Assembly (NCBI RefSeq): GCF_964340395.1
Contig: NC_135551.1
Span: 12,833,503-12,897,502 of the forward strand
Reading direction: 5' to 3'
Length of the DNA: 64,000 nucleotides
Source: Glandiceps talaboti
Lineage: Eukaryota > Hemichordata > Enteropneusta > Spengelidae
In this document: in pieces, positions 1-11,798 of the stretch
Numbering within the stretch: position 1 is the first letter of the stretch
Layout: the number at the start of each line of letters is the position of its first letter
The notes under the pieces: model-generated
What the model saw: the letters and a program-made list of their open reading frames with translations, nothing else
The model's database searches: none
Told to the model about the DNA's origin: nothing
Translations under genes and position numbers: made by a program

Positions 1-215
1 GAGAAAATACTTTACTTCGTTGTATTATGAATGCTATAAACAAGTGTAGCACATAGAGAAAGTGCTTTACTTCAGTGTTACTCGTTGTATCATGAATGCT
101 ATAAACGAGTGTAGCACATAGAGAAAGTGCTTTACTTCAGTGTTACTGGTCATATTATGAATGCTATAAAGGAGTGTAGCACATAGAGAAAGTGCTTTAC
201 TTCGGTATTACTCAT
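1..215. repeat. Tandem repeat, unit about 65 bp, over three copies
   Basis: The block gaatgctataaa ... gtgtagcacatagagaaagt ... tttacttc recurs at 29, 93 and 159 with small differences. It starts before the window edge and lies within the MRPS31 gene, downstream of exon 3. Confidence 0.85.
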
Positions 216-352
216 TGTACATGTACAGAAGTCTGTTTTTAGTGTATACCGGTACTTCATTTACAATAATGTGTTTTTTCTTAGTTCCTAGATCTCTGAC
301 TTCTGGATGACCTGTGGTGTACTTTTTTGACCACATATCTGTTTTCTCTCAC

Positions 353-3300
353 CTGATATCAAGTGTTTCTCCTCTCTTACCAGCTGTAGTGGCTTCATCA
401 TGTCTCTTCAATTGTCTTAGGAGATCAGATTCTGTTTTGTTGACATCACCTGGTAGTGCTTCAGCTACGGACTTGACAGCATCAGCTAACTCTGGTTCTA
501 TGCTTATTTCTGGACTGAGATTCAAAAACAAATGATAAAATATGGTTGGTTTATTGTCTTCCAAACCTGGGGTAATATATTAACTGAAGATATAGGAAAG
601 CAGAATTTGACCATAAAAATAGTTTTATTATCCAATGCTCTTGCTTCTTTAAGACATCAGCAGTATTCCGTTTATCTCCTATACCACGCTTGTACAGTGT
701 TTTTTTTTAAAGGTCGGTAAGCCAGTAAATGACATTTACCGGGGTTTCCCAATCAATTTACTGGAGTTCTCCATGGGTGTGACCATAAAACAACGGAAAA
801 AATATAAAATGCTTTGAAAATGGTGTTTTAACTAACAAGAAGCAAGTTAGCTTCTTAAAATATCTTCAGTATGATGATAATTTTTTTTTGATTCCGATTA
901 TATGTTTTGCTTTCCGGCATAGTACTGAGAGTCGATTGTTTTTGTTTTGATACATTAACGCGTACCCCAGTCGCAATCAAAGTAAAAAGATGTAACACTA
1001 AAATACTTGATATTTCGTCACAAAATCTTGTTACCATAGTTCCCCATCAATTTACCTATGTTCCCCGGCCTTAAAAAAAACACTGTTGTAACTACAATTG
1101 CAAAGAGATGATAAGATGATTTGAAAACTTTGACACATAATCAGCTCATAGGAATGCTACAGTCACCACCATCTCCTAGTCACAGGTGTGGCATGGGAGA
1201 TAAACGCAATTCCATCGGTGCCATAAACAGACTATACCAATGTTCAAGCTTGTGATATTGCCTCATCTTCATAACTTAACCAAATGGAGTTTAGTTGAGT
1301 TATATTCATTGCTTACTTTAAAGTGGCCATATGGATGAGAATTTGGTATTTATTTTGGATTTTTATTTGAAAAAAACAGCTTCACCATGTTTTTCTACTT
1401 GAAAAAATAACGTGAAATAACATATACCAAGTCCATGTTCACATCTCAATAAACGGCAAAACATTAAACAATGTGTAAAATGTTTGTTATTGTATGTACA
1501 ATAACAAATTTTTTACACTTTTTGCATCTTTTGCAATGTATTGAGTTATGAACGTGGACTTGGTATATGTTATTTTGCATTATTTTTTCAAATAGAAAAA
1601 CATGGTGAAGCTGTTTTATCAAATAAAAATCCAAAATAAATACCAAATTCTCATCCATATGGCCACTTAAAAAAAAAAAATTCATGACGGAATATCTAGA
1701 AATACTCATATTTCATGTCTGCATGTAATTTAATTAACTTACAGCTCATTTTTGGATTCAGGTTGTTGAAATTGTTGCAATGATTCTAGAAGACTTATTC
1801 TTTTAGTTTTCCCACTTTTATTTTGCAGTCCTTCTCTCTCTTCTCCCTGGTTCTTTTCAAGTTTCTTGAATAGCCTTCCTGGAGTTTTATTTCTCTGTGA
1901 GTCTGCTGGTTTCTTGTATGTTTTCTGTACTTTCATTACTCCAAGGAGGGAGGCAAAGTCATGTGTTTTCTTTGGTTGAATCTCAGTGTCTGAGTCACTA
2001 CCTGAACTGTCTGAACTATCTGAAGTGTCACTACTAGAATAGCTGCCATCTTTAGATGATGAACACAGTTGGGAGTTTTGTAATAACCTGACTTGAGACA
2101 ACAGTTTAGTTCTGAAATAAAGAAAGTAATAACATGTTTATACAAAATTAAAACCATGCCCCTTGAAACCAAGTGTCGTCTGGATTGACGGCAACCTTGG
2201 GCCTAACAAAAACATTTTTGTGGTTCCAATTACGCTCAATTTTAGAATAGGTGGGTAGGTAGATTTTTTTATTTTTTTTTTTCATATGTGAGTTTCTTGT
2301 TCAGGTAGTTATGTTTTCCATTGTTTTCCATATGGTCTCTGTGTTATTGGTTTCTTCTCATCAGATGTACAGCAGAACAGTTTTCTTTTTAAGTTGATGT
2401 CAGTTTCTGCATCCACTAAGCACTATTTCTGGCAAGACTTCACAATTTTCATGAGTTTACTATATTTTCTTAAATACATGTATGTAAAAAGGGATGGCAG
2501 TGAAAAACTAGGTGGGGTCGGGTAACCGGAACCACACATTTTTTTTATAAGGCCTTATTAAAGTGGCTAGATGAAAAATGGGGTAGTCATTTTGAATTTT
2601 TCATTATTGAAAAAACTTACTATGTTTTCCTACATGAAAAAACCCAATGTAATGTAATGTGAAACAACATATACAAAGCCCTTGTCTGTAACTCAATAAA
2701 TTACAAAATGCTAAAAACTGCATGAAGTGTTTGTTATTGTATGTACAATGAATAACAAACATTTGACATCTTTTAAATTTGCAATTTCCTCAGGTACAAA
2801 CAAGGACTTAGTATATGTTATTTCACATTGATTTAAAAAAAAATCCATTTGCCTTCAAATCAATATGACCCCTTTAACATCACTACATTTTATTGTCTGA
2901 CGTGACAAAAACTCTTACTATTAAATATTTACTTTTTAAGTGACACAATTGTCTTAGCAGATTGTTAACTAGTAAGTGACTTGGCTAAAATCTACCTGAA
3001 AACAATGGTCTTCAGGTGCAGCAATGGTGGTAAGATAATTAATTGTAGAAATGTTAGTAAGATAATTTGTCACTCCAACATATGAAATGTGTCAATCAAA
3101 TGTTCATGGCAAAATATTAAATTGTGCAAGGCAATGTACCATGTCTGGTGACATGTTATTTTTTTTTTATAACTTATTACCAATTTGCATAGATTCTAAG
3201 TGGATAAACAGATGCAGGTAGATTATAGACTTGTTCACAACATCAGAGAATAAGTGAACAAGTGAACAAATCTACCTGAGCTATTTATCTGTATTGTCAG

Positions 3301-3614
3301 GGATTTGGACTGGCAAATAGTACACTGTTGTGGGTGCATATTTCATCACTCCCTGACTTGAATGTCAACAATATAACAAATCTTACAGTGTCATGACATC
3401 AGTGGGCTTAAATATTGCATTGTAAACTGTATGCACAATGTAGTTGACACTGCCCACTATATATGCAGATAGCAAAAGATACATTCCGACCCTAAAAACC
3501 GAATAATTGGTAATATCAATGGCAAGTCAATAGATGGTGGTCTAAACGTTATACGGAAGTATCTTACCTGTAAAATAAACGAAGAATCTCTTTCGAAAGG
3601 CGAAACTTCTCCAT
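353..3614 (-). CDS. MRPS31: Mitochondrial ribosomal protein S31, N-terminal exons (partial)
   Basis: Subunit of the mitochondrial small ribosomal subunit (mS31). Three coding exons are visible on the minus strand: 3614-3568, 2111-1743 and 514-353. All have GT-AG borders and matching phases (2, 2, 2), giving 192 codons before the window edge side is reached. The start MEKFRLSKEILRLFYR is rich in basic and hydrophobic residues, as expected of a mitochondrial presequence. Exon 2 carries an acidic Ser/Asp run followed by DFASLLGVMKV, matching the DLLGIIKGMKV block of vertebrate MRPS31. Exon 3 has ELADAVKSVAEALPGD and KTESDLLRQLKRHDE, matching the LSPELVAAASAVADSLP and KSELLSQLQQHEE region. The C-terminal half (conserved LWDVEFAKQL region) lies beyond base 1. 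The gene is divergent from OSTM1. Family identity comes from recalled homology, not a search; the exon 1 junction is inferred from splice sites and phase. Confidence 0.85.
1322..1667. mobile_element. Palindromic TTAA-flanked MITE, copy 1 (346 bp)
   Basis: Begins AGTGGCCATATGGATGAGAA after TTAA (1318-1321) and ends with the reverse complement at 1667. The arms are inverted repeats of roughly 160 bp. The right flank is TAAA rather than TTAA. It lies in the MRPS31 intron. The arms contain the ataccaagtc / gacttggtat pair seen in the other copies. Confidence 0.85.
2200..2554. mobile_element. Palindromic GGCCTAA...GGTTCC MITE, copy 1
   Basis: Inverted ends: ggcctaacaaaaaca...gtggttcc at 2200 and ggaaccacac...ataaggcc at 2554. 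The interior holds cacatatgaaa- and gtacatctgatgag-type blocks on the other strand that are shared with 22169-22675 and 56077-56392. It lies in the MRPS31 intron, immediately next to the TTAA MITE copy 2. Confidence 0.75.
2562..2873. mobile_element. TTAA-flanked MITE, copy 2 (degenerate)
   Basis: Flanked by TTAA on both sides (2558-2561 and 2874-2877). Ends AGTGGCTAGATG and ATATGACCCCT are diverged forms of the 346-bp family ends. The interior keeps tttgttattgtatgtacaat and the cttagtatatgtt arm. Confidence 0.75.
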
Positions 3615-3892
3615 GCTTTACAGTTCTAATAGTAATACCCAACATGTGTAAATTTGACCTTTGGTTAGATTGTTTGTAACAAGGTCAATTTAACTCCAGT
3701 GATTAACATTTCTGTACTTTGTTTGTTTTAATCATTTTTTGATTGTTAAGAAAGATAAATAATTCTTGTAATAAATAAAGTGGTATTTGATATTTTTGGA
3801 TAACCTAACAAAACTTCTAAACATGTTTACCAAACAAAATAACTGCAACTGAACTTTATTGGAGTTCAGCTGAGCAAACAACCAGACACATC
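3615..3892. promoter_or_regulatory. Bidirectional promoter between MRPS31 and OSTM1
   Basis: Only 278 bp separate the two divergent start codons, so both 5' UTRs and core promoters must lie here unless there are unseen upstream noncoding exons. The segment is AT-rich and has no obvious TATA box at a suitable spacing. It contains an inverted pair of nuclear-receptor half sites, TGACCT at 3655-3660 and AGGTCA at 3682-3687. The OSTM1 start itself lies in ATGGCCGCCATT, which contains the YY1-like CCGCCATT. Motif assignments are inference. Confidence 0.6.
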
Positions 3893-6800
3893 ATGGCCGC
3901 CATTCGGAAAGTGAACGACTGTCCGCTGTGGAAGTTTTATGTATTTTCTTGTCTTGTATTCGTAATATTTGATGTTTGTGCAGTGGATGTAAAGGAACAA
4001 AGGACAAAGCATTTACAAGACCAAAATTGGAATGAAAAAAGTAGTATTCTATCGGAACACGTACGGGGAAGTGTCCAATTTAGAGAAGAGAGCACTGCAG
4101 ACGAAATTCGTCACATGACTCTGACAACAGCGGGGACAACCCACGATGATAACAATGCAACTGGAAACATTTCTTCTACTTTTGCGACAGTCACGTCTTC
4201 ATCTCATGTGAATTTTACATCTCAGCAACCTATTACTATGAGTAGTCTGACGCCATCAAAGCCGAGATGTAAAGAACTCCTGGACACTTTTGGGGAAGTT
4301 GTGTCCCAGTTCACAAAGTGTGCTGTTGTCAACTCACGACCATTTAACTTCTGTGAGGACTGTGTCGACGAATACATTAATGTTACAAAGTACTTTGATA
4401 CTATTGAAAAGGTAAATGTAGCAGTGACCACAGTTACTTATCAGTAAATACTATTGAATTTACAAAGAAAGTGAACTACATTTTAAAAGAAATAACCACT
4501 CACTGTGAATTAATCTGCTTTGTAACTTTATATTTGAATATTTTTTGTTTATTTTATTGTTTCATTCAATTGATTTAAATTTATTCAAAATGCAAATTAA
4601 TCTAAAACGTATCACTCCATACTGACCCTTCAAAGGTAAATATCAATTCCTCTAGATACAGAAAGGGGAAACATTCTTTAGGCCAATGAAAACAATATTT
4701 TGCCTTACTTTTCTTTATATTACAGCCATCTAATTCTTATATTAAACCATTTCCATATTTGTGACATTGTATCAAAATCTTTAATACTTGTTCTCCCAAC
4801 CAGTAGATACTTGTCTACAAATACCACCCCTCCTCTGGGAGAAAGAGGAATAACTTACTGTACATAACTGGTCATCATTCAACTTGAACTTCAACTTTAT
4901 TAGTTACTCTTTTTTGACAAGTTACAAATCACATTGGACAATATATTATATATTCGTACTGTAATAAAGGATAAAGGGAAACGGAAAATAGCAAATGCTA
5001 GTCGAGTCCATTCCCGTAGTCACTGTACATTGCAGTTATAATTAGACTAAGATATTTAGAGGGCAGTGTATCAAGATATTGTGACATGATACTAAATAAA
5101 TAAATAAGTCATCGAGGAGCTAAGGTCCAGTAATATTACTGCCTCATGATGGCTAGAACTCTTGCCAAATACAAAGACAGTATAAACATGTAATATATGA
5201 TTCAATAATAAACTGAACATACAATAATTCAATATTTCTTTTCATTCAGCCAAGGAAATAGAGTGACCTAAGGGGACTTTGTGATGAGTTGCTAGATGAA
5301 ATACAAATGACCTAAGGGGACTTTGTGATGAGTTGCTAGATGAAATACAAATGACCTAAGGGGACTTTGTGATGAGTTGCTAGATGAAATACAAATGACC
5401 TAAGGGGACTTTGTGATGAGTTGCTAGATGAAATACAAATGACCTAAGGGGACTTTGTGATGAGTTGCTAGATGAAATACAAATGACCTAAGGGGACTTT
5501 GTGATGAGTTGCTAGATGAAATACAAATGACCTAAGGGGACTTTGTGATGAGTTGCTAGATGAAATACAAATGACCTAAGGGGACTTTGTGATGAGTTGC
5601 TAGATGAAATACAAATGACCTAAGGGGACTTTGTGATGAGTTGCTAGATGAAATACAAATGACCTAAGGGGACTTTGTGATGAGTTGCTAGATGAAATAC
5701 AAATGACCTAAGGGGACTTTGTGATGAGTTGCTAGATGAAATACAAATGACCTAAGGGGACTTTGTGATGAGTTGCTAGATGAAATACAAATGACCTAAG
5801 GGGACTTTGTGATGAGTTGCTAGATGAAATACAAATGACCTAAGGGGACTTTGTGATGAGTTGCTAGATGAAATACAAATGACCTAAGGGGACTTTGTGA
5901 TGAGTTGCTAGATGAAATACAAATGACCTAAGGGGACTTTGTGATGAGTTGCTAGATGAAATACAAATGACCTAAGGGGACTTTGTGATGAGTTGCTAGA
6001 TGAAATACAAATGACCTAAGGGGGCTTTGTGATGAGTTGCTAGATGAAATACAAATGACCTAAGGGGACTTTGTGATGAGTTGCTAGATGAAATACAAAT
6101 GACCTAAGGGGACTTTGTGATGAGTTGCTAGATGAAATACAAATGACCTAAGGGGACTTTGTGATGAGTTGCTAGATGAAATACAAATGACCTAAGGGGA
6201 CTTTGTGATGAGTTGCTAGATGAAATACAAATGACCTAAGGGGGCTTTGTCATGAGTCTAGTGACTTGTAAAACAAAACAAAAAAACCTTAGGTCATGAG
6301 TATTTTCTGGTTGAATGAAGAAAAAATATTGGAGAATAACATAGTTGTACCAGCACTGGTGATATCAAGGAAAAATCGGGGAAAGTAATGGATTTTGAAT
6401 GTTTTGAGTTATATTGTGAACACAGCAGAAATAGTGATGTAGACATAGACACGCATTGTTGTGACATAGGCACATGTTGTCATGACATAAAATGACGGTC
6501 CACGATATGAATTCCATACTTTTGTATTTCAACTTGCCTTGTGCACGGTACATGGTATAATACATATACTTAATAGGTGACTGTACATTGGTTATTTCAG
6601 GATGAGGAAAAATGTGGAGATGTACTTCTAAGAAGAGACAGAGTCATGCTTATAGAACAAATGAAAGATTTTGCAGTAAATTTGTGGTCAACTGCACACT
6701 GTGATGGTAAGCTTGTCAATGTCAGGCTTGAAATGGATGTACAAGTAACTACATCGTGATTTCATGATGCTTGTATCTGCCTGGCATGGCTGTAGCAAAT

Positions 6801-9800
6801 AGTAGTAGTAACTAGAACTATCAAAAAATGTCACTCCTATTTTAGACTTCTGTTACTTACTGAAATATGGGTAATTTGACTAGTGATTGAATCTCATCAA
6901 CATCTTTTCAAATTTACAATTTCTTGACAAACAAGGATTTGTGCAAACAATTATTTGTACTGCAAGCAGTAGTTACATGTATACCCTAAATATCTTTGTA
7001 TATATTATACACACACTGTACAAGGAATTGATGTAAACAATTTATTTGTACTACAATCAGTAAACATACCCTAAATCAGTGTGCCCTCTAATGGAAGCCA
7101 AATTTTGTTGTTGAGATATTTAGGGCAGTGTGCCCTCTAAAGCCTAATTTGACATGCCACTGACATGCACAATTTCTAGTGACTCGCCAAAATTTGTTGT
7201 GCCCCTATCTCTTACTATGTGGTGCCTCACAAGAAATGCCAGTTTTTCTCATTTTGACTCTCTGTGTACACTGTATCATCAGTATTTTCTAGTTTTATAT
7301 TAATCATGTAAAAATATGTTATATTTAAAAAAAAAAGATTGAAATATTTCTTCAGTCCTTAATATTTTTTTTGTTTGTAATTTCACACAGTGCATGCATC
7401 TAAGTGGGAAAGCGTTACATAAAAACCAACATTATTATTATTATTTGTTATTTTTCTGATTCACAGGGTGTTATCCTAAAGTTGATGGTAAAGTGAATTA
7501 TACCACTATTTCCAATGATACTGTTCACTTTCAAGAACTTTTAAATATGACAACAAACTGTTTTTCTGAATATTCTCAGGTATGTATATTTATATTGTAT
7601 TCAAGCAAGAAGTATTGTCAGAAATGTGAAACATTTATAAAATCTTGTCAAATGAATGCAAAAAAATTGGGATAAATAAAGTTTGTATTAAAGTGGCCAT
7701 ATGGATGTGGATTTGGTATTTATTTGGGATTTTCAATCTACATAAAACAATTTTATCATGGCGTCCTACTTGAAAAATGTGAAACAACATTTACCAAGTC
7801 TGTGTTTGTAACCCAATATATTGCAAAAAGCTAAATATGAGTAAAAAAGTTTGTTATTGTACATACAATGACAAACATTTTAAACATATATTAATCTTTT
7901 GCAATTTATTGAGAACAAAAAAAGACTTGGCATATGTTGTTTCACATTGATTGTTCAGGTAGGAAGCTATGATAAAATTGTTTTATATAGATTAAAAATC
8001 CCAAAATAAATACCAAATCCTCATCCATGTGGCCACTTTAAAGATGCTTAATTTTGTATACAACTGTGATGAAGCCATAATTAGCAGATTATAGTTCATT
8101 TATTATTTCAACTTTTGTTTACCATTGATAACTTGCAATATTATATTATTTATACTAGCTATGTTTCACAGTTGGTAGTCTTAACAGTTCCAGCTTTTCA
8201 TATGGCAAGCTAGTGTGTTTTTAGAATTTCAGCTTTGCATGAATTTTTTATTTTCTTTTTTTTGTATTTTTGTCACAAAACACATTTTTTATTGTCACAT
8301 ATTTGTCCTTTTTTGAAATATTTGGTGTTGTTGCAATTTTTCTGTCTGTCTCACAGATAAAGAATTATGTGATCTGACATTCAGCCAGATTATATTTCTA
8401 GTTGTACTTGCTCAAATAGGTTTAATAATCCCTAAATTTGTATCTTGTAGGAGTACATGCCACCACTTCCTGGGTTGTCATTGACGACACCGACCACAAC
8501 ACCTTCAGTGATAAATGCCTCAGTTTGTACAGTTTGTCTAGATGTCTATCATAATCTATCACTCTACTTTGATAGTCTGGGAACTCAGGAAGAAATATGT
8601 ATGGACATTGTGGATGCAGTGAGTAATAATTATTTTGAGTTTCTAATTAGAGCAGTTTTTTTTTGTACTAATTTACTTGCTGATTGAGAGGATACATACA
8701 CATAGAGTCATTGCAAATGAGACTAACATTGTTAATAGTGTAGACCTTTCCTATTTATACCACCTGCAATTGTCTATCATCTAATGTAACAGCGCCCTCT
8801 AAGGTGAAATATGATAGAGCATGCAATGTTCCATCGGCTTGAAAGCTTTGATCATTCCACTGGTACTAGATGTATAACTACAGTACAAATATCAAATTGT
8901 TTTCTTAAAGCATTCACTCTGACTTAGTAGACAAAACTTTTACCAGCAGCTTATACTGTAAGTGTAAGATATGTCTTGTTGTTCAGCTCTATTCAGTCTG
9001 ATTAAAATCTGATGTAGTGTACACAATGTGATTTCTTTTTGGCTGTTACGTTTACTATCGTTTTTCCTTTTGTGAGCACTCGTTACATACATCTGACACA
9101 ATACCATAGGTTTTCCCGAACCAGACGAGAGCGCTGAGTGAATTCACTCAACCAATGAGAATGTGTAATGTGCCAAAACATACAGATACAGTACATGTAC
9201 TTCAGAGCACTCTGTTTGAAAATAGCATGAGCACAGCACAGACAATGATGTTATCATTATTGTTTGGGGGTTCTCTTTCTTTCAATTTCGAACGTTGAGT
9301 GTATATATTGTAAGATAGATTCTGGTTGACTACTCGTAAGTACGAGATTGGGTTTGGGAAAACCTATGGTATTGTGTCAGTTGTATGTAACTAATGCTCA
9401 CAAGAGAACAAACAACAGTAAACGTAACAGCCAAAAAGAAATCGCGACGTGTACACTACATCGGATTTTATTCAGATTGAGCTCTATTAGGCTTCACTGC
9501 AATGTGATGTGATTAGCTGATAGCGTGGCAAGACGTATTGTATTCTTACAGATTAAACCTACAAGTAAACATTTTGAAACTACTACAGTTTAGTCACACA
9601 CACAACAATGATAAGGAAACCAATACATAAAAAAATTAATGTGACTTTTTTCTCTCTGTAGGTTAATTATACCCAGTATGTATGGAGTCGACAGTTTGAG
9701 TGTAAACAACCTGTATCCAATCCAGCTATCATCATTTCCCTATCAACTCTATTCTGTATACTACCAGTCTTTTTTTATATAGCTTCTAGAATTCATACTG

Positions 9801-11798
9801 TGAAAAGGGAAAGGAAATTGGTGAAACGTAAGTCACATTCCTCCCAGTCTATGGTGAGTGTTATGATGGGTGTCGTCTCCCTTCTTTCTTTTTCTTTCCT
9901 TTTGATTTGCAGCCTATGCTAATAATAATATCAGTGGCAAGATTTGAGATCAGTTTTGTAGATCACATTTGTTTTGGTGTTCTTCAAGTTTTTAGTCTAT
10001 ATGTATTTCTAGGCCACCAGCCATGTGCACATAATTACTAATCATGAAAAATACATTTTTGTCATACAGATTGAAAAAAAAAGTGAGAAAAATTAATTAT
10101 GAGACTTGTTTTTAAAATAAGTAATATATGTACTCATGACAATACTGATAAACTTCAAATCTTGCCAATTCATACAAATGCATGTCAAGCCAGTTTTAAT
10201 AGTTGCCATTGGTAAACTTTTCCTAAACTGCAAGCAATAACATAGGGGACTTGTATGGTTCTGCAAATCATTGCTAACAGTAACAGCAGAAGTTACATGC
10301 AATCATTGATGGAATTTTTCTAACACATTAATTTTCTACAACAGACAGAAATACGGTAGATAGATGAGTGATTTTCTGACTCAGAATATATTCTGTTCTT
10401 GTATACACAGGACAGGTCATGTCCCACTTGTGTTAGCAGTAATAATGCATATTTTTCTCATTGTAGTTTTAGTACACATAATTGTATGTATTGTATAACA
10501 GTAAACTTATATTAATATATGTAAATCTTAGTATCAAAGCACACTTCACTCCCCCATTATATTACTGCTAAGCCCATTCTTTCTATAAGTATGAGAAAAA
10601 TAATCACATTTATGAATGAGAAAGAAACCTTATAAAACTCAAAAACATATAAATATTAAAATTCACAACTGACCCGACTTCTCTGTGTTTATCAGTTGTC
10701 ATAGAAGACATTGTAAGACACCAAACATTCAATTCTGTCCTGTCAACTTCATCAATCTTGAGTTTTAAGTGTTTACATTGATGGAAAAAACTTTCAGACT
10801 TAAGTTTTTAGTTTTTTTCCGTTGGTGTCACAGACTTTTCGGATGGAATGATGCAATGATATCTTACACACACTTAACCTAAATTTTCATTGATATTTCA
10901 CAAATCAAAACTCTTGGGCAAATTGAATAAATTGCTATGCTACCATTTTAATATGCAAATTTAATTTTTGCTTTTTTCATTCTGTTCACCTCACGGATGA
11001 GAGTTTGTATGTGTTGTGATAAATGTAATACTAAAAGTTATCATTCAATAATTGTATATTTTTAAATGTAGTCAGTAATTGTGAAAACTTGCTTCAACAA
11101 CAACAACCACATCCATTGTGATAAGTATCATTTATATAATTACTATTCAAAGGAATCATTTCTTTACATTCTGATACAACATGCTTAGATTTAGATGTGA
11201 GTGATGAGTCGATGTATCATCAAGTGCTCTATTAAAGGGTTATGATAACTTATCAACAATTTGACAAGACTTTTATCCATGCTAGTATACATGTAAATTT
11301 AATCTTAATATTGATATCAGTAACCACAATATTAGAAAATTATAGAGTTTGGACAAACTACGGGTAAAAGATGCTACTGCAGCCATCCGAGTATATTCTT
11401 CAATAGGGAAACACAAAACAAACCATATAAGTATGTTCTTCGTAAGGAAATAAACCAATCCTACAGAAGGGATATATACTCCAACAACCATACCAAGGCA
11501 ATCCATACATGTAGTAAAACCTGATATCTTGACCCCACCATAATGGAAGCCCGGTTGGCAGTGCCAATTATGTATACAGATCCAGATACACTATATCTGT
11601 ATGTAGAATAACATTAAGTGATTCTGTGTGTTAACAAAAATAATGCAGAAATATAAAGATCTTGGCCGTGATTTTTTTAGACGATTTTTTTTTTCACAGG
11701 AAACCAGCAATTTAGAGTCAGTTTTCTAAATGTTTCATTTTCTTTTTGTCTTTACAGAAAAGAAGCTAATGGACTTTGCATCCAGTGGAAATAACTAG
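3893..11798 (+). CDS. OSTM1: Osteopetrosis-associated transmembrane protein 1 (OSTM1)
   Basis: Type I membrane protein of lysosomes and the beta subunit of the ClC-7 chloride/proton exchanger in vertebrates. Six coding exons with GT-AG borders and consistent phases: 3893-4411, 6601-6706, 7467-7579, 8451-8618, 9662-9827 and 11758-11798 (TAG). They give about 370 residues, compared with 334 in human. A hydrophobic signal segment lies at about residues 14-31. The lumenal part has many N-x-S/T sites and paired cysteines (FCEDCVDEY, SVCTVCLDVYHNLSLYF). The family block CMDIVDAVNYTQYVW spans the exon 4/5 junction and ends in an FEC cysteine. A membrane helix at about 323-343 (PAIIISLSTLFCILPVFFYI) is followed by a short basic tail with HTVKRERKLVK, like the human tail after its helix. 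Residues 40-115 are a Ser/Thr-rich, poorly conserved stalk. Introns 1, 3 and 4 carry MITEs; intron 1 carries a 44-bp satellite. Confidence 0.9.
5226..6345. mobile_element. Fold-back element carrying the 44-bp array (OSTM1 intron 1)
   Basis: Left end attcaatatttctttt-cattcagccaaggaaata and right end tattttctggttgaatgaag-aaaaaatattgg are inverted repeats. Shorter relatives without an array are at 12808-12962, 26261-26417 and 44858-44990, and a partial one at about 51440-51540. A shared downstream tail (about 6370-6560) also follows the copies at 44858 and 51440. Confidence 0.75.
5260..6270 (+). repeat. 44-bp minisatellite, 23 near-identical units
   Basis: CCTAAG recurs every 44 bp from 5267 to 6235 (22 intervals). 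The unit runs gacctaaggggactttgt then gatgagttgctagatgaaatacaa. Units are almost identical; the 18th and the last have GGGGGC instead of GGGGAC. The unit equals the inner-left segment of the surrounding fold-back element. No spacers, so not CRISPR. Confidence 0.97.
7078..7262. mobile_element. Rearranged copy of the CAGTGTGCCCTCTAA MITE
   Basis: Two left ends in the same direction, at 7078 and 7126. The second runs through the family interior but stops near 7262, before its right end. The first short piece (about 38 bp) is the reverse complement of exactly that missing right end. Confidence 0.65.
7692..8037. mobile_element. Palindromic TTAA-flanked MITE, copy 3 (346 bp)
   Basis: Perfect TTAA on both sides (7688-7691 and 8038-8041). 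Ends AGTGGCCATATGGATG and CATCCATGTGGCCACT. Same length, 346 bp, as copy 1. It lies in OSTM1 intron 3, about 110 bp after the donor. Confidence 0.9.
8985..9484. mobile_element. Fold-back element with about 130-bp inverted arms (OSTM1 intron 4)
   Basis: Left arm 8985-9116 (agctctattcagtctg ... acacaataccataggtttt) and right arm from about 9353 (aaaacctatggtattgtgt ... ) are inverted repeats with a few mismatches. The loop is unrelated, about 235 bp. No open frame for a transposase. Confidence 0.85.
9828..11757 (+). other. OSTM1 intron 5
   Basis: AT-rich intron sequence. I see no coding exon, RNA gene or clear repeat family in it. Confidence 0.6.

Noticed and set aside
5260-6270. Regular 44-bp repeats resembling a CRISPR array
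   Set aside because: Units are contiguous and identical throughout with no unique spacers, and the genome is eukaryotic. It is a minisatellite.
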